From Desmonostoc muscorum LEGE 12446 (GTDB lineage: Bacteria > Cyanobacteriota > Cyanobacteriia > Cyanobacteriales > Nostocaceae): DNA of 64,000 nucleotides. The notes under the pieces are model-generated. The model ran no database searches and was not told the origin of the DNA. It saw only the letters and a program-made list of their open reading frames with translations. Location of the stretch: positions 8,799,344 to 8,863,343 of the forward strand of contig NZ_JADEXS020000001.1 of NCBI RefSeq assembly GCF_015207005.2, written 5' to 3'. Both the position numbers and the translations under genes were made by a program. Position 1 is the stretch's first letter, and each line of letters opens with the position of its first letter. This document shows, piece by piece, positions 8,236 to 16,017 of this stretch.

Positions 8236-9197
8236 ATAGGGGATGACTGAAAAAGGGGGGTACTATCTAGCTGCTGTTCGGAGCTTGGTTTTTGGGGTCT
8301 TTCAGAGTAATCAGGAACTTTTGGCAGCCCGTCTAAATCTGCCTTTAATTGCTGTCGGAGCTTTGTATCTAATGGCAGCACAGATTCACTCAAATTACTT
8401 AGGAAGTGTGCCTGACAACGTTGATGTGGTACATCTGTCCAAGTTGAATTTATTGCCGCGATGATTGCTGATTCCCCATCTGATAATGTTGCCAGCACTG
8501 TGTACGGCAACTCCTTATATGGTTGCAGCCACTCAATTAACCGTTGTGCTTGTGCCTGTGGCAATTGAATTGCACTAACTGGTGTGCCACTTAATACCTC
8601 GTATAACACATACAACAAAGTCCCATGACCCTCTGGCTGTAAGGCATCAATTGCCCAAATCAAACCACCATGTTCAATCGCTGTCGCAGCTAACTTCTCA
8701 GCCGTATGTGCAATCGTTCCACCCAACAGTGCCAAAAATTGACCGTATAACTTGCCCACATTGCTTTCGTTAATTTCAACACCGCGCTGGTTTAATGAGC
8801 GTTGAATTTCTACCAACTGTTGATGCTCATGTTCATGTTGCCAACCAATAAATGCCAGCACGTCTAGCCCGTAGGTACTGTAAGGCAGACTGTACTTTAG
8901 CACCCCAGTAGCGTAGTAATGTTTACCAAAATGTGTGCAATTGGGATTGGTACATTCTTTACTTTTACCTGCCACAAACACTGCACCATCCATTGTTTGA
9001 ATGGTTTTACGCATGTGCCTTGGTCTACGTAGAACTAACTCTTTACCACAATGCACACATTCGATGAGCGAACATTCTAAAATTATTCGTTTGATGTTAC
9101 TGAATTTTCGTTCTGGGCGATGGCGAGGCAACTTTACTATCACTAATTTTTTACTGCTGCTAGGTGCTTTCCTCAGCTTACCTGCTTTGTATACCAA
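8214..9197 (-). CDS. transposase, upstream frame (zinc ribbon and catalytic core)
   Basis: 327 residues starting at a TTG (9197) that lies inside the terminal inverted repeat. Two Cys pairs, ECVHCGKEL and CTNPNCTHFGKH, form a zinc-ribbon-like N-terminus. Then come LIWAIDALQPEG and VLATLSDGESAIIAAI, the likely first two catalytic Asp residues. The sequence HQRCQAHFLSNL matches the C-x2-H motif of Mutator/IS256-superfamily transposases. The frame ends at TAA soon after a CCCCCCTTTTT run (8260-8250), where the -1 frame could be entered. Confidence 0.75.
   Translation of the reverse strand: MVYKAGKLRKAPSSSKKLVIVKLPRHRPERKFSNIKRIILECSLIECVHCGKELVLRRPRHMRKTIQTMDGAVFVAGKSKECTNPNCTHFGKHYYATGVLKYSLPYSTYGLDVLAFIGWQHEHEHQQLVEIQRSLNQRGVEINESNVGKLYGQFLALLGGTIAHTAEKLAATAIEHGGLIWAIDALQPEGHGTLLYVLYEVLSGTPVSAIQLPQAQAQRLIEWLQPYKELPYTVLATLSDGESAIIAAINSTWTDVPHQRCQAHFLSNLSESVLPLDTKLRQQLKADLDGLPKVPDYSERPQKPSSEQQLDSTPLFQSSPICHETQN
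8250..8260 (-). other. homopolymer run at the transposase frame overlap
   Basis: On the coding strand six C are followed by five T. The upstream frame reads ACC CCC CTT TTT CAG, and moving back one base enters the downstream frame. It lies inside the 49-base overlap and could be a programmed slip site or a mutation. Confidence 0.45.
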
Positions 9198-9211
9198 CTA
9201 GATAGCTAGGG

Positions 9212-9549
9212 ACAACACTCCAGTTTTCCACCGTAGAAAGTCGCCACGCCTCACCACGATGATCGAATCCAGCTACCTCTACACCGATCGCTCGGCGGGA
9301 ATTATTAATGGGATCTTGATAAAATCGGATTTGAATTAAGACACTGCGACTTTTCCAAGACTTGCTAATACCAGGAAAGTGAAAGCCAATATCTATAGAA
9401 TCTGGATCGACTAACTCTCTAGTTTCCGGGTCATTTTTCCAGGGTTTGAGATCAGACTTGGCATCAGGGAACTCGAATTTGAACAAATTAACTACCGTGG
9501 CAATGTTGCTGGCGAGTTCAAGGTTCGTTGCCTGTTCAGATGCGTTCAC
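9212..9549 (-). pseudogene. 5' part of a gene interrupted by the insertion sequence
   Basis: A GTG start at 9549 with AGGAG nine bases upstream opens 113 native residues (MNASEQATNLELASNIATVV to RLSTVENWSVV). The frame then runs ten codons into the insertion sequence and stops. Together with 7268-7372 it would encode a 144-residue soluble protein. I do not recognise a function; the pattern RSVLIQIRFYQ and AIGVEVAGFDHRGEAWRLST suggests a compact beta-rich domain. The truncated product could still be made. Confidence 0.8.
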
Positions 9550-10088
9550 TAAAAAATACTCCTATATTGCGTCGGCGTCTGGGGAAATGTGAAGAAAGAA
9601 AAACCGCCAGAAGGCTTACACTATTGGTGTTTCAGCTTATCAAGACCTTTGTAATTTAGCAACTTTAAATCAGGTTTTCCTAACAATATTGTTGCTAAAA
9701 AGAATTCAGAATTCAGAATTCAGGAGGAGCCAGTGCGGTCTTGGGGTTTCCCCAAGTCGAGCAACTGGCGTTCAGAGTGGTAAGTCTGCCAGAAATGGAT
9801 CTGACTTTTCACGCAATCTCCAAAACCTCTCCCCTAAAAGATTCATTATTCTGAATTCTGAATTCTGAATTCTGACTCCTTTTCATTAAAATCGCTTCTT
9901 GTTGGGACTGGGTGACACCTATTAAGTAATTATACTTAAAAAATCTTCCAAAAGCAGATGAAACTCTGCCCTTTGGAAAAAATATCAAGATTTTCTGCAA
10001 AATCCTTGACTGACAAGGATGAGAAAGTGCGCTAGCGATCTAAAATTACACTGTTAATCGGCAAACAAAAAACAAACAACTTCGGTGT
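9550..10088. other. intergenic region with inverted GAATTCTGA repeats
   Basis: No supported gene. AATTCAGAATTCAGAATTCAGG at about 9703-9724 is mirrored by CTGAATTCTGAATTCTGAAT at about 9850-9876, bounding a hairpin-like stretch of about 170 bp. The psbQ promoter must lie in the last 100-200 bases, but no clear -10 box stands out. Confidence 0.55.
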
Positions 10089-10544
10089 ATGGCGCGTCAA
10101 CGCTCGATTTTTTCATTGATTTTAGTATTATTGGCCACATTTCTCATTAGTTGTGGTGGTCCTGGTGTCGCAGTGGCACCTCCAACGTACACAACAGCTC
10201 AAATTGAGAAAATTCAGCTATATGTTCCTGAAATTCAGGCTGTGCTCGATCGCTCAGAAGAGTTGAAAAGCCTGATCCAAAAACAAGATTGGATCAATGT
10301 GAGTAACTTTATACATGGCCCGGTAACCTCAGCGAGGCTAAACCTGACTTATGTCACTCCCAACCTTCTGCCCAACGACCAAGCTAAAGCACGTCAAATA
10401 ACGCGAGATTTGTTTAACCACTTGGTTAAAGTCAATCAAGGCGCTAGCTCTAGCAACGCTCAAGTTGCTTTGAGTAACTCGGAAGCGGCTTTCGCAGATA
10501 TTGACAAATTCCTCCAGTTGCTTCCTGAGGCAAGCACTCAATAG
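10089..10544 (+). CDS. psbQ: photosystem II lipoprotein PsbQ (CyanoQ)
   Basis: 151 residues. The N-terminus is a lipoprotein signal peptide with lipobox LISC and the acylated Cys at residue 22. The mature part is a four-helix-type domain with IEKIQLYVPEIQAVLDRSEE and LNLTYVTPNLLPNDQAKAR, as in cyanobacterial PsbQ. CyanoQ sits on the lumenal side of photosystem II and stabilises the oxygen-evolving complex. Length and lipobox are as expected. It is monocistronic, followed by GGGGGAGCAGGGG repeats. Confidence 0.9.
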   Translation: MARQRSIFSLILVLLATFLISCGGPGVAVAPPTYTTAQIEKIQLYVPEIQAVLDRSEELKSLIQKQDWINVSNFIHGPVTSARLNLTYVTPNLLPNDQAKARQITRDLFNHLVKVNQGASSSNAQVALSNSEAAFADIDKFLQLLPEASTQ

Positions 10545-10680
10545 AAGGGCAGGGGAGGCAGGGGGAGCAGGGGAGGCAGGGGGAGATTAGAAGAAAAAAG
10601 CTTTCTATCCTTCCCGCACCTCCCACGCTCCCAATGCCCCATGCCTCATGCCCAATGCCCTATTCCCTCTCAAACAAGCA

Positions 10681-11799
10681 ATGAGTCATGTAGTCATTAT
10701 CGGCTGTGGTGTAGTTGGGGCTGCGATCGCTTATGAACTCAGTCAAGTAAAAGGGCTGAAAATCACAGTTTTCGACCAACAACCACCAGCACAAGCTTCC
10801 ACCGGTGCTGCACTTGGTGTTTTGATGGGCGTCATCAGTCAAAAAATCAAGGGTAAGGCTTGGCAAATGCGACAAACTAGCATCCAACGCTATGAAACTT
10901 TGATTCCAGAATTAGAAGCTTTAACAAATCGCAAAATCCCTTTTAACCGCCAAGGAATTCTCATGCTGTTGTCCGATCCCGTGGAGGAAATCTCAGCATG
11001 GGAAAAGTTAGTAGAAACTCGCCACTCCCAAGGCTGGCAGTTAGAAATTTGGGATACTGCTAAACTGAAAAAAATCTGTCCTCAGGTAGATTGCGAAAAA
11101 ATTACTGGCGCTCTCTATTCTCCCCAAGACCGTCAACTCGATCCAACTGCCCTGACATTGGCTTTAGTTGAGGCTGCCCAGCATAATGGTGTGACTTTCA
11201 AATTTGGTGTGGCTGTTTTGGATAGCCAAACCTCAATACCTGAATCTTCGCCCAAATGTTGCCATTGCCTTGAGACTACAGAAGGAAAAATAACCGCTGA
11301 TTGGTTTGTAGTCGCAGCCGGGTTAGGTTCCACACCACTCACGGCAAAATTAAACCAGCCGATTGATATCCGCCCCGTCTTAGGACAGGCACTAAAAGTA
11401 GGTGTAGGGCATCCATTAGGCAATGCCGACTTCCAGCCAGCGATTACGGGTAATGATGTCCATATTGTTCCTGTGGGCGGTGGAGATTATTGGCTGGGTG
11501 CAACAGTGGAATTTCCCACCAACGGCTATGAGATACCGCCGAATCAACAATTGCTGGAATCTTTGAGGGAACAAGCGATCGCATTTTGCCCAGAATTAGC
11601 TACAGCAACTATTCTGGGCACTTGGTCGGGGTTACGCCCTCGTCCTGAAGGACGGCCAGCCCCAGTCATTGGTAAGTTGCCAGGATTTAGTAACGTCCTC
11701 CTAGCTACCGGGCACTATCGCAACGGCGTTTTACTAGCACCCGCCACAGCATATGCAATTCGTGAGATGATTATTCCTCAGGGAATGAATGGGGAGTAG
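10681..11799 (+). CDS. FAD-dependent glycine/D-amino acid oxidase-type oxidoreductase
   Basis: 372 residues from the ATG at 10681; the frame extends 11 codons upstream but through repeat sequence, and the ATG is directly followed by the FAD-binding strand (VVIIGCGVVGAAIAYE). The C-terminal part has GTWSGLRPRPEGRPAPVIG and ATGHYRNGVLLAPATA, typical of DAO-fold enzymes such as glycine oxidase ThiO. ThiO makes the imine used for the thiazole ring of thiamine. A ThiO role is plausible, but no other thi gene is nearby, so it could be another amine oxidase. Confidence 0.8.
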   Translation: MSHVVIIGCGVVGAAIAYELSQVKGLKITVFDQQPPAQASTGAALGVLMGVISQKIKGKAWQMRQTSIQRYETLIPELEALTNRKIPFNRQGILMLLSDPVEEISAWEKLVETRHSQGWQLEIWDTAKLKKICPQVDCEKITGALYSPQDRQLDPTALTLALVEAAQHNGVTFKFGVAVLDSQTSIPESSPKCCHCLETTEGKITADWFVVAAGLGSTPLTAKLNQPIDIRPVLGQALKVGVGHPLGNADFQPAITGNDVHIVPVGGGDYWLGATVEFPTNGYEIPPNQQLLESLREQAIAFCPELATATILGTWSGLRPRPEGRPAPVIGKLPGFSNVLLATGHYRNGVLLAPATAYAIREMIIPQGMNGE

Positions 11800-11979
11800 G
11801 CAGTGGGGAGTGGGGAGTGGGGGATGAGGGAGATGAGGGAGAAGAAGGAGCAGGGGAGCAGGGAGAAGGGAGCAGGGGGAAAGAAGTAATTTTTCATTCT
11901 CCCCCTTGCCCCCTGCCCCCTGCCCCTCTGCCTCTTGTGCCCCATGCCCGATGCCCAATGCCCAATATAGGAAAATAGC

Positions 11980-12831
11980 GTGTCAATAACAGAACATAAA
12001 ATAACTGTAAATTCACTGGAATGGTTTTATCGGGAATCTTCACCAATCGGCAGAACTGACTTAGCGCCTGTATTGTTGCTACATGGCTTAGTTTCACAAA
12101 GTTACAGTTGGCGTAATATTATACCAGCTTTGGCGAATCAAGGAACAAGAGCGATCGCACCAGATTGGATTGGTTACGGGTTTTCTGCAAAACCAGAAAA
12201 ACGAGATTTTGCTTACACTCCTGATGCTTTTATCACAGCTTTAGAAGCATTTATCAAAGCACTAGAACTTGAACATTTTTCTTTAGTTGTACAAGGATTT
12301 TTAGGTTCTGTAGGACTACAATATGCTTTGCGTCACCCAGAACAAATTGCCAATTTAGCTATCTTAAATACACCAATTTCAACGGCTGCCAAATTACCCT
12401 GGAAAATTAAACAAATGGGTTTACCTTTGGCTGGTGAAATCATGACCCAAGACCCGCTGTTAGTTGACCGGACGCTAGAAGGTGGAAGCCGTTATCGCAT
12501 CGGAGATAAAGATTTAGATGTTTATCGAAAACCATTTTTGACAACTTCTGCATCTGGTCGAGGTTTGTTAGCAAGTATCCGCAACTTACAACTTGATTCA
12601 GCAATGACAGAAATCGAATCTGGCTTTAAAGAATGGCAACAGCCAATTCTGATTCAATGGGGTATGATTGACCCTTGGTTACCCGTAGATATTGCAGAAA
12701 ATTTTGCTAATTCGGTATCCAATACAGAATTAATAAAACTTAATAACGTCGGACATTACCCTCAAGAACATTACCATGAGACTATTTTAGAAGACCTTTT
12801 ACCATTTCTGCGTCGTAAAGATGCTCATTGA
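11980..12831 (+). CDS. alpha/beta hydrolase-fold protein lacking the usual nucleophile
   Basis: 283 residues from a GTG. The fold is clear: oxyanion-type LLLHG at 32-36, PDWIGYGFSAKP at 61-72, a late Asp in WGMIDPWLP and the His in NVGHYPQEH. The nucleophile elbow reads LVVQGFLG (102-109), so Gly106 is at the place of the Ser or Asp nucleophile seen in esterases (GHSMGG) or haloalkane dehalogenases (QDWGG). The protein may be non-hydrolytic or use the nearby Ser110. It is followed by GAATTCTGA repeats and hemJ. No partner genes indicate a substrate. Confidence 0.8.
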   Translation: MSITEHKITVNSLEWFYRESSPIGRTDLAPVLLLHGLVSQSYSWRNIIPALANQGTRAIAPDWIGYGFSAKPEKRDFAYTPDAFITALEAFIKALELEHFSLVVQGFLGSVGLQYALRHPEQIANLAILNTPISTAAKLPWKIKQMGLPLAGEIMTQDPLLVDRTLEGGSRYRIGDKDLDVYRKPFLTTSASGRGLLASIRNLQLDSAMTEIESGFKEWQQPILIQWGMIDPWLPVDIAENFANSVSNTELIKLNNVGHYPQEHYHETILEDLLPFLRRKDAH

Positions 12832-12864
12832 GAATATACCTCTGGCAAAAATCGATAATATAAA

Positions 12865-13080
12865 AAGGAGTCAGAATTCAGAACTCAGAATTCAGAATTC
12901 AGGAGTCAGAATAAATGAATGGAGGGTTCCAAGTCACCACTAATTTTAGTCCACTAAAGAAAAGATTGAGTGGCGAAATTCAAACATTGTTGCTTGTTAA
13001 AACTCCATCCTTTCACTGCTGGACTATTCTGACTTCTGAATTCTGACTCCTGACTCCTGACTCCTGAATTCTGACTACTA
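12865..13080. repeat. inverted cluster of GAATTCTGACTCCT repeats
   Basis: About 12869-12910 holds AGTCAGAATTCAGAACTCAG-type units. The inverse, CTGACTCCTGACTCCTGAAT, is at about 13028-13076. The two could pair around a 120-bp unique middle. The same heptad-based repeat occurs near 9703, 44270, 47375 and 63740. Confidence 0.6.
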
Positions 13081-13118
13081 AAAATGCATCACAACCACAC
13101 TGATGGAGATAAAAATTC

Positions 13119-13703
13119 ATGGCTTATTCATGGTTTAAAGCATTTCATATTGTCGGATTTGTAGTTTGGTTTGCCGGTTTATTCTACCTGGTACGTCTTT
13201 TTATTTATCACGTTGAAGCGAACCTTGAACCTGAACCAGCGCGAACCATACTGAAAAATCAGTATCAAATTATGGAAAAGCGCCTCTACCATATCATCAC
13301 TAATCCAGGAATGTATTTGACGATCGCAATGGCCATCGGTTTAATCAGCACTGAACCCGAAGTGTTAAAAGAGGGCTGGTTGCATATCAAACTGCTGTTT
13401 GTGGCCATTTTAATAGGCTATCATCATTACTGCGCTCGTCTGATGAAGAAATTAGCAGCAGATGAATGTACCTGGAGTGGTCAGCAATTACGTGCGTTAA
13501 ATGAAGCACCGACAGTTATGTTGGTAGCGATCGTCTTACTCGCTATATTTAAAAATAATCTACCAACAGATATTGCGGCCTGGGGCATTTTCGCCATGAT
13601 TATTTTGATGGCAGTCACTATTCAACTTTACGCCAAAAAACGTAGGCAGGATAAAGAGAAGTTGATGGCGCAGATAGGACAAATTCCACAAGAACAAAGT
13701 TAG
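13119..13703 (+). CDS. hemJ: protoporphyrinogen IX oxidase HemJ
   Basis: 194 residues with four or five membrane helices. The N-terminus MAYSWFKAFHIVGFVVWFAG contains the conserved helix-1 His (residue 10). KRLYHIITNPGMYLTIAMAI and WLHIKLLFVAILIGYHHYCA are hallmark HemJ segments. HemJ converts protoporphyrinogen IX to protoporphyrin IX, on the way to heme and chlorophyll, in cyanobacteria lacking HemG or HemY. GGAG lies about ten bases before the ATG. Length is normal. Confidence 0.92.
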   Translation: MAYSWFKAFHIVGFVVWFAGLFYLVRLFIYHVEANLEPEPARTILKNQYQIMEKRLYHIITNPGMYLTIAMAIGLISTEPEVLKEGWLHIKLLFVAILIGYHHYCARLMKKLAADECTWSGQQLRALNEAPTVMLVAIVLLAIFKNNLPTDIAAWGIFAMIILMAVTIQLYAKKRRQDKEKLMAQIGQIPQEQS

Positions 13704-13800
13704 ACAACAGTGCCTGGGATATCTCAGATAAAGTAGGGGCACAATATTGTTGACCTGGGTCAACTTTCAGAACTTTTCATTTATTTGAACCACATATTTT

Positions 13801-14031
13801 GTAGGGGCATAGCATTGCTCATTGGTGTCAACTTAACGTGAAATCCTTGTCAAGACGTGATTCTGAATTCACTCACTTACCATGACTCACCGCGTCACCC
13901 CACCCCGGTTTTGTCTAAAGCCAAAACCGCCCCTGCCCTTACCAAGGGCAGGGGTTGGGGGTGGGGTAAAACGTATGTGGGACAATTCTTTGAGCTTAAG
14001 TTGACACTAATGAGCATTGCTATGCCCCTAC
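13801..14031. repeat. MITE-like element with 36-bp inverted ends
   Basis: The left arm at 13801-13836 starts GTAGGGGCATAGCATTGCTC; the right arm at 13996-14031 is its inverse with one mismatch. The middle holds a nested GC-rich palindrome (ACCCCACCCCGG and GGGGTTGGGGGTGGGG). No transposase is present. Fragments of the same end (GTTGACACCAATGAGCATTG) occur at 44637 and 56574. Confidence 0.7.
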
Positions 14032-14054
14032 TTTGTGTTGCTTCATCCTCAAAA

Positions 14055-14948
14055 TTACTTCAATAAATCATCCCCAGGAATGACAGTAGTATAAAAGACA
14101 TAATTTTTATTAGCTAAATAGCGGGGGTCTTGTTTAATTATCGCCATGAACTCTCGATGCCCCTCGCGCCTGCGTCCTACTAAACAACCTGCACTAGCAT
14201 TCTTAATATCATTTGCAGGAGCATCATAACCGTAGTGTTGATTTACTAAGAAAAGACCTGTATCAACTTTGTCGCCAGTCCGTTGAAAATCTTTATTAAA
14301 ATCTCGGTAAACAGTAATAGGTGCAACTTGGATTAATGCTTCGTGAGGTTCTGAATTGCCGTGTATGCCAACAGACCAAGATTTGTATTGCCCAAACTTA
14401 ATTCTGGCAGCACCTCCGGGATTCATAGGGTTATAAGTATAGCGGCTACCTGGTTCTGTAGTTGCTTGCCAGTGATTTACAATTTTAGGAATACCGTCTA
14501 CTACTTCAATTACAATACGGCGATCGTTGAATTGATTAGGTGTATCGCTGTTGAGAGTCCAGTCTTCATTTACTCCTTCTAAATAAACAATGTTGTATTC
14601 TTTGGGGTTAGTGAATACCTCATAATTTTTTGCCTGCATGTATTTGATAATCTTACTGGCAACGTCATTACCAAGTTTTAGGGGAGGTTTAGGAAGTTCC
14701 TCTCGTTTAGTTTCAATTAGTTCTTTGGCGGTGACTGCCCCTAAAAAGTCAGTTTCTCCAGTTTTCATTAATTCTTGAAATTTTTTCAGGGCTGCGGCAG
14801 ATATTGGCCCAAACTTGTCATCGGCTGGAGGATCGAGTAAACCCAAACCAATTAACAGTATTTGAATCTGACGAGTTAATTCTGGATCTTTGCCGATCGC
14901 CTCGAATCCCCATTTCTCATCTTTTCCTAAGAAATCTTGTAGTTTCAT
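14055..14948 (-). CDS. peptidoglycan-binding domain protein with a putative cell-wall catalytic domain
   Basis: 297 residues. Residues about 20-80 form a PG_binding_1-like domain (LTRQIQILLIGLGLLDPPAD, KFGPISAAALKKFQE). The C-terminal 180 residues contain SVGIHGNSEPHEALIQV and NASAGCLVGRR. This His-then-Cys layout recalls the SHGCVR active site of L,D-transpeptidases, but similarity is loose and the catalytic assignment is an inference. There is no signal peptide. It is divergent from a lysozyme-like gene 380 bp away, so the two may share a regulatory region and a role in cell-wall turnover or lysis. Confidence 0.65.
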   Translation of the reverse strand: MKLQDFLGKDEKWGFEAIGKDPELTRQIQILLIGLGLLDPPADDKFGPISAAALKKFQELMKTGETDFLGAVTAKELIETKREELPKPPLKLGNDVASKIIKYMQAKNYEVFTNPKEYNIVYLEGVNEDWTLNSDTPNQFNDRRIVIEVVDGIPKIVNHWQATTEPGSRYTYNPMNPGGAARIKFGQYKSWSVGIHGNSEPHEALIQVAPITVYRDFNKDFQRTGDKVDTGLFLVNQHYGYDAPANDIKNASAGCLVGRRREGHREFMAIIKQDPRYLANKNYVFYTTVIPGDDLLK

Positions 14949-15328
14949 TATGCACCTACCTTGATAGACTTACTTCTAAGTATAAACATCATTTTCAGGA
15001 TTGATGTTGTTTTAAACTACACTGCAACTTCTTAATATAATGTTAAAAATTTTACTATTAATTTATCATTGACACACAAAAATTTATATAATTTTACTTA
15101 ATTTGAAATTGTTTTTTATTTAACGGTATTTAAATATTTATACTTAATTAGGCTTGGATTCACAAAAAGACAGAAATCAACTTAAGACTAGTTTGTGAAG
15201 CATAAAATATCAAAAATTTTTGTGTGAAAAAATTAATATTTTGTATAAAAAGTTTCCAAGTACTATAAAAGTAAGATAGTTTTGTCATAACTCGAAAAAT
15301 CAAGGTTATTCTTGGGTATTTAATAAAA
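14949..15328. other. AT-rich divergent intergenic region
   Basis: About 380 bases, strongly AT-rich, between two divergently transcribed cell-wall genes. It must contain both promoters. ACTATAAAAGTAAGATAG near 15262 could include a -10-like TATAAA, but no -35 is convincing. No ORF is seen. Confidence 0.5.
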
Positions 15329-15955
15329 ATGGCAAATAAAATACTACTTAGCCTGCTAGATTTAAAACCAGAATATCAGAAGCTTTGGGATACGTGCGAA
15401 ATCAGACCAGATAAACTCAGCAGTACTCAAAACATAGTTGCGAAAATCAGTGCTAATCGCCCTCGTTACGAAGCATTACAGCAAAAAATTAATGTACCTT
15501 GGTACTTTGTTGCAGTCATCCATAACATGGAATCTTCCCTGAACTTCGCCACACATCTGCACAACGGCGACTCGCTAAAAAAACGCACTGTCAACGAACC
15601 ATCCGGCAGACCACTAGCTGACCCCATCAAAGGCTGGCAGGTTGGATACACCTGGGAAGAAAGCGCCGTTGATGCTTTGACAATGAAAGAATTCAACCGA
15701 GTCAAAGATTGGAGTTTGGCAGCACAGCTTTGGCAGCTAGAGAGATACAACGGTGTTGGTTATAGAAAGTACCATCCAGAAGTTCTCACACCTTATCTGT
15801 GGTCAGGGACTAACCACTACAACAAAGGCAAGTATGTAGCCGATGGTAAATGGGATGCTAATGCAGTTTCCGCCCAAATTGGTATAGCAGCTTTGTTAAA
15901 AGTTTTGATAAAAGAAGCAAATCTTAATATTCAAGAAGACGTGGCGATCGGGTGA
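15329..15955 (+). CDS. lysozyme-like peptidoglycan hydrolase (endolysin type)
   Basis: 208 residues. The segment VPWYFVAVIHNMESSLNF, with Glu68 as likely catalytic acid, followed by THLHNGDSLKKRTVNEPSGR and later GVGYRKYHPEVLTPYLWSGT, matches a family of small lysozyme-like proteins found in phages, phage-like elements and bacterial genomes. There is no signal peptide, which is usual for endolysins released by other means. No phage structural genes are nearby. The divergent partner has a peptidoglycan-binding domain. Confidence 0.7.
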   Translation: MANKILLSLLDLKPEYQKLWDTCEIRPDKLSSTQNIVAKISANRPRYEALQQKINVPWYFVAVIHNMESSLNFATHLHNGDSLKKRTVNEPSGRPLADPIKGWQVGYTWEESAVDALTMKEFNRVKDWSLAAQLWQLERYNGVGYRKYHPEVLTPYLWSGTNHYNKGKYVADGKWDANAVSAQIGIAALLKVLIKEANLNIQEDVAIG

Positions 15956-16017
15956 GGGGGACGCGGGAGACACGGCAACGTACACAGAGAAGTGTCTTTG
16001 CGTCCCCGCATCCTCAT

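Larger units (their letters stand above)
7373..9211 (-). mobile_element. insertion sequence, about 1.84 kb, Mutator/IS256-like transposase
   Basis: The ends are 18-bp imperfect inverted repeats matching at 14 of 18 positions: CCCTGGCTGTCTAATTAG at 7373-7390, and on the other strand CCCTAGCTATCTAGTTGG at 9211-9194. They are flanked by a direct duplication ACAACACT (7365-7372 and 9212-9219), or nine bases if the adjacent G is counted. Removing the element restores one continuous reading frame, which fixes the boundaries. An 8-9-bp duplication and the transposase C-x2-H motif fit IS256/Mutator-like elements; the exact family was not determined. Confidence 0.9.

Noticed and set aside
9809..10000. 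63-aa minus-strand ORF upstream of psbQ
   Set aside because: Its C-terminal half is GAATTCTGA repeat; no start signal or family pattern.
14055..15955. Prophage remnant
   Set aside because: Only two lysis-like genes are present; no structural, integrase or att-like sequences were found around them.
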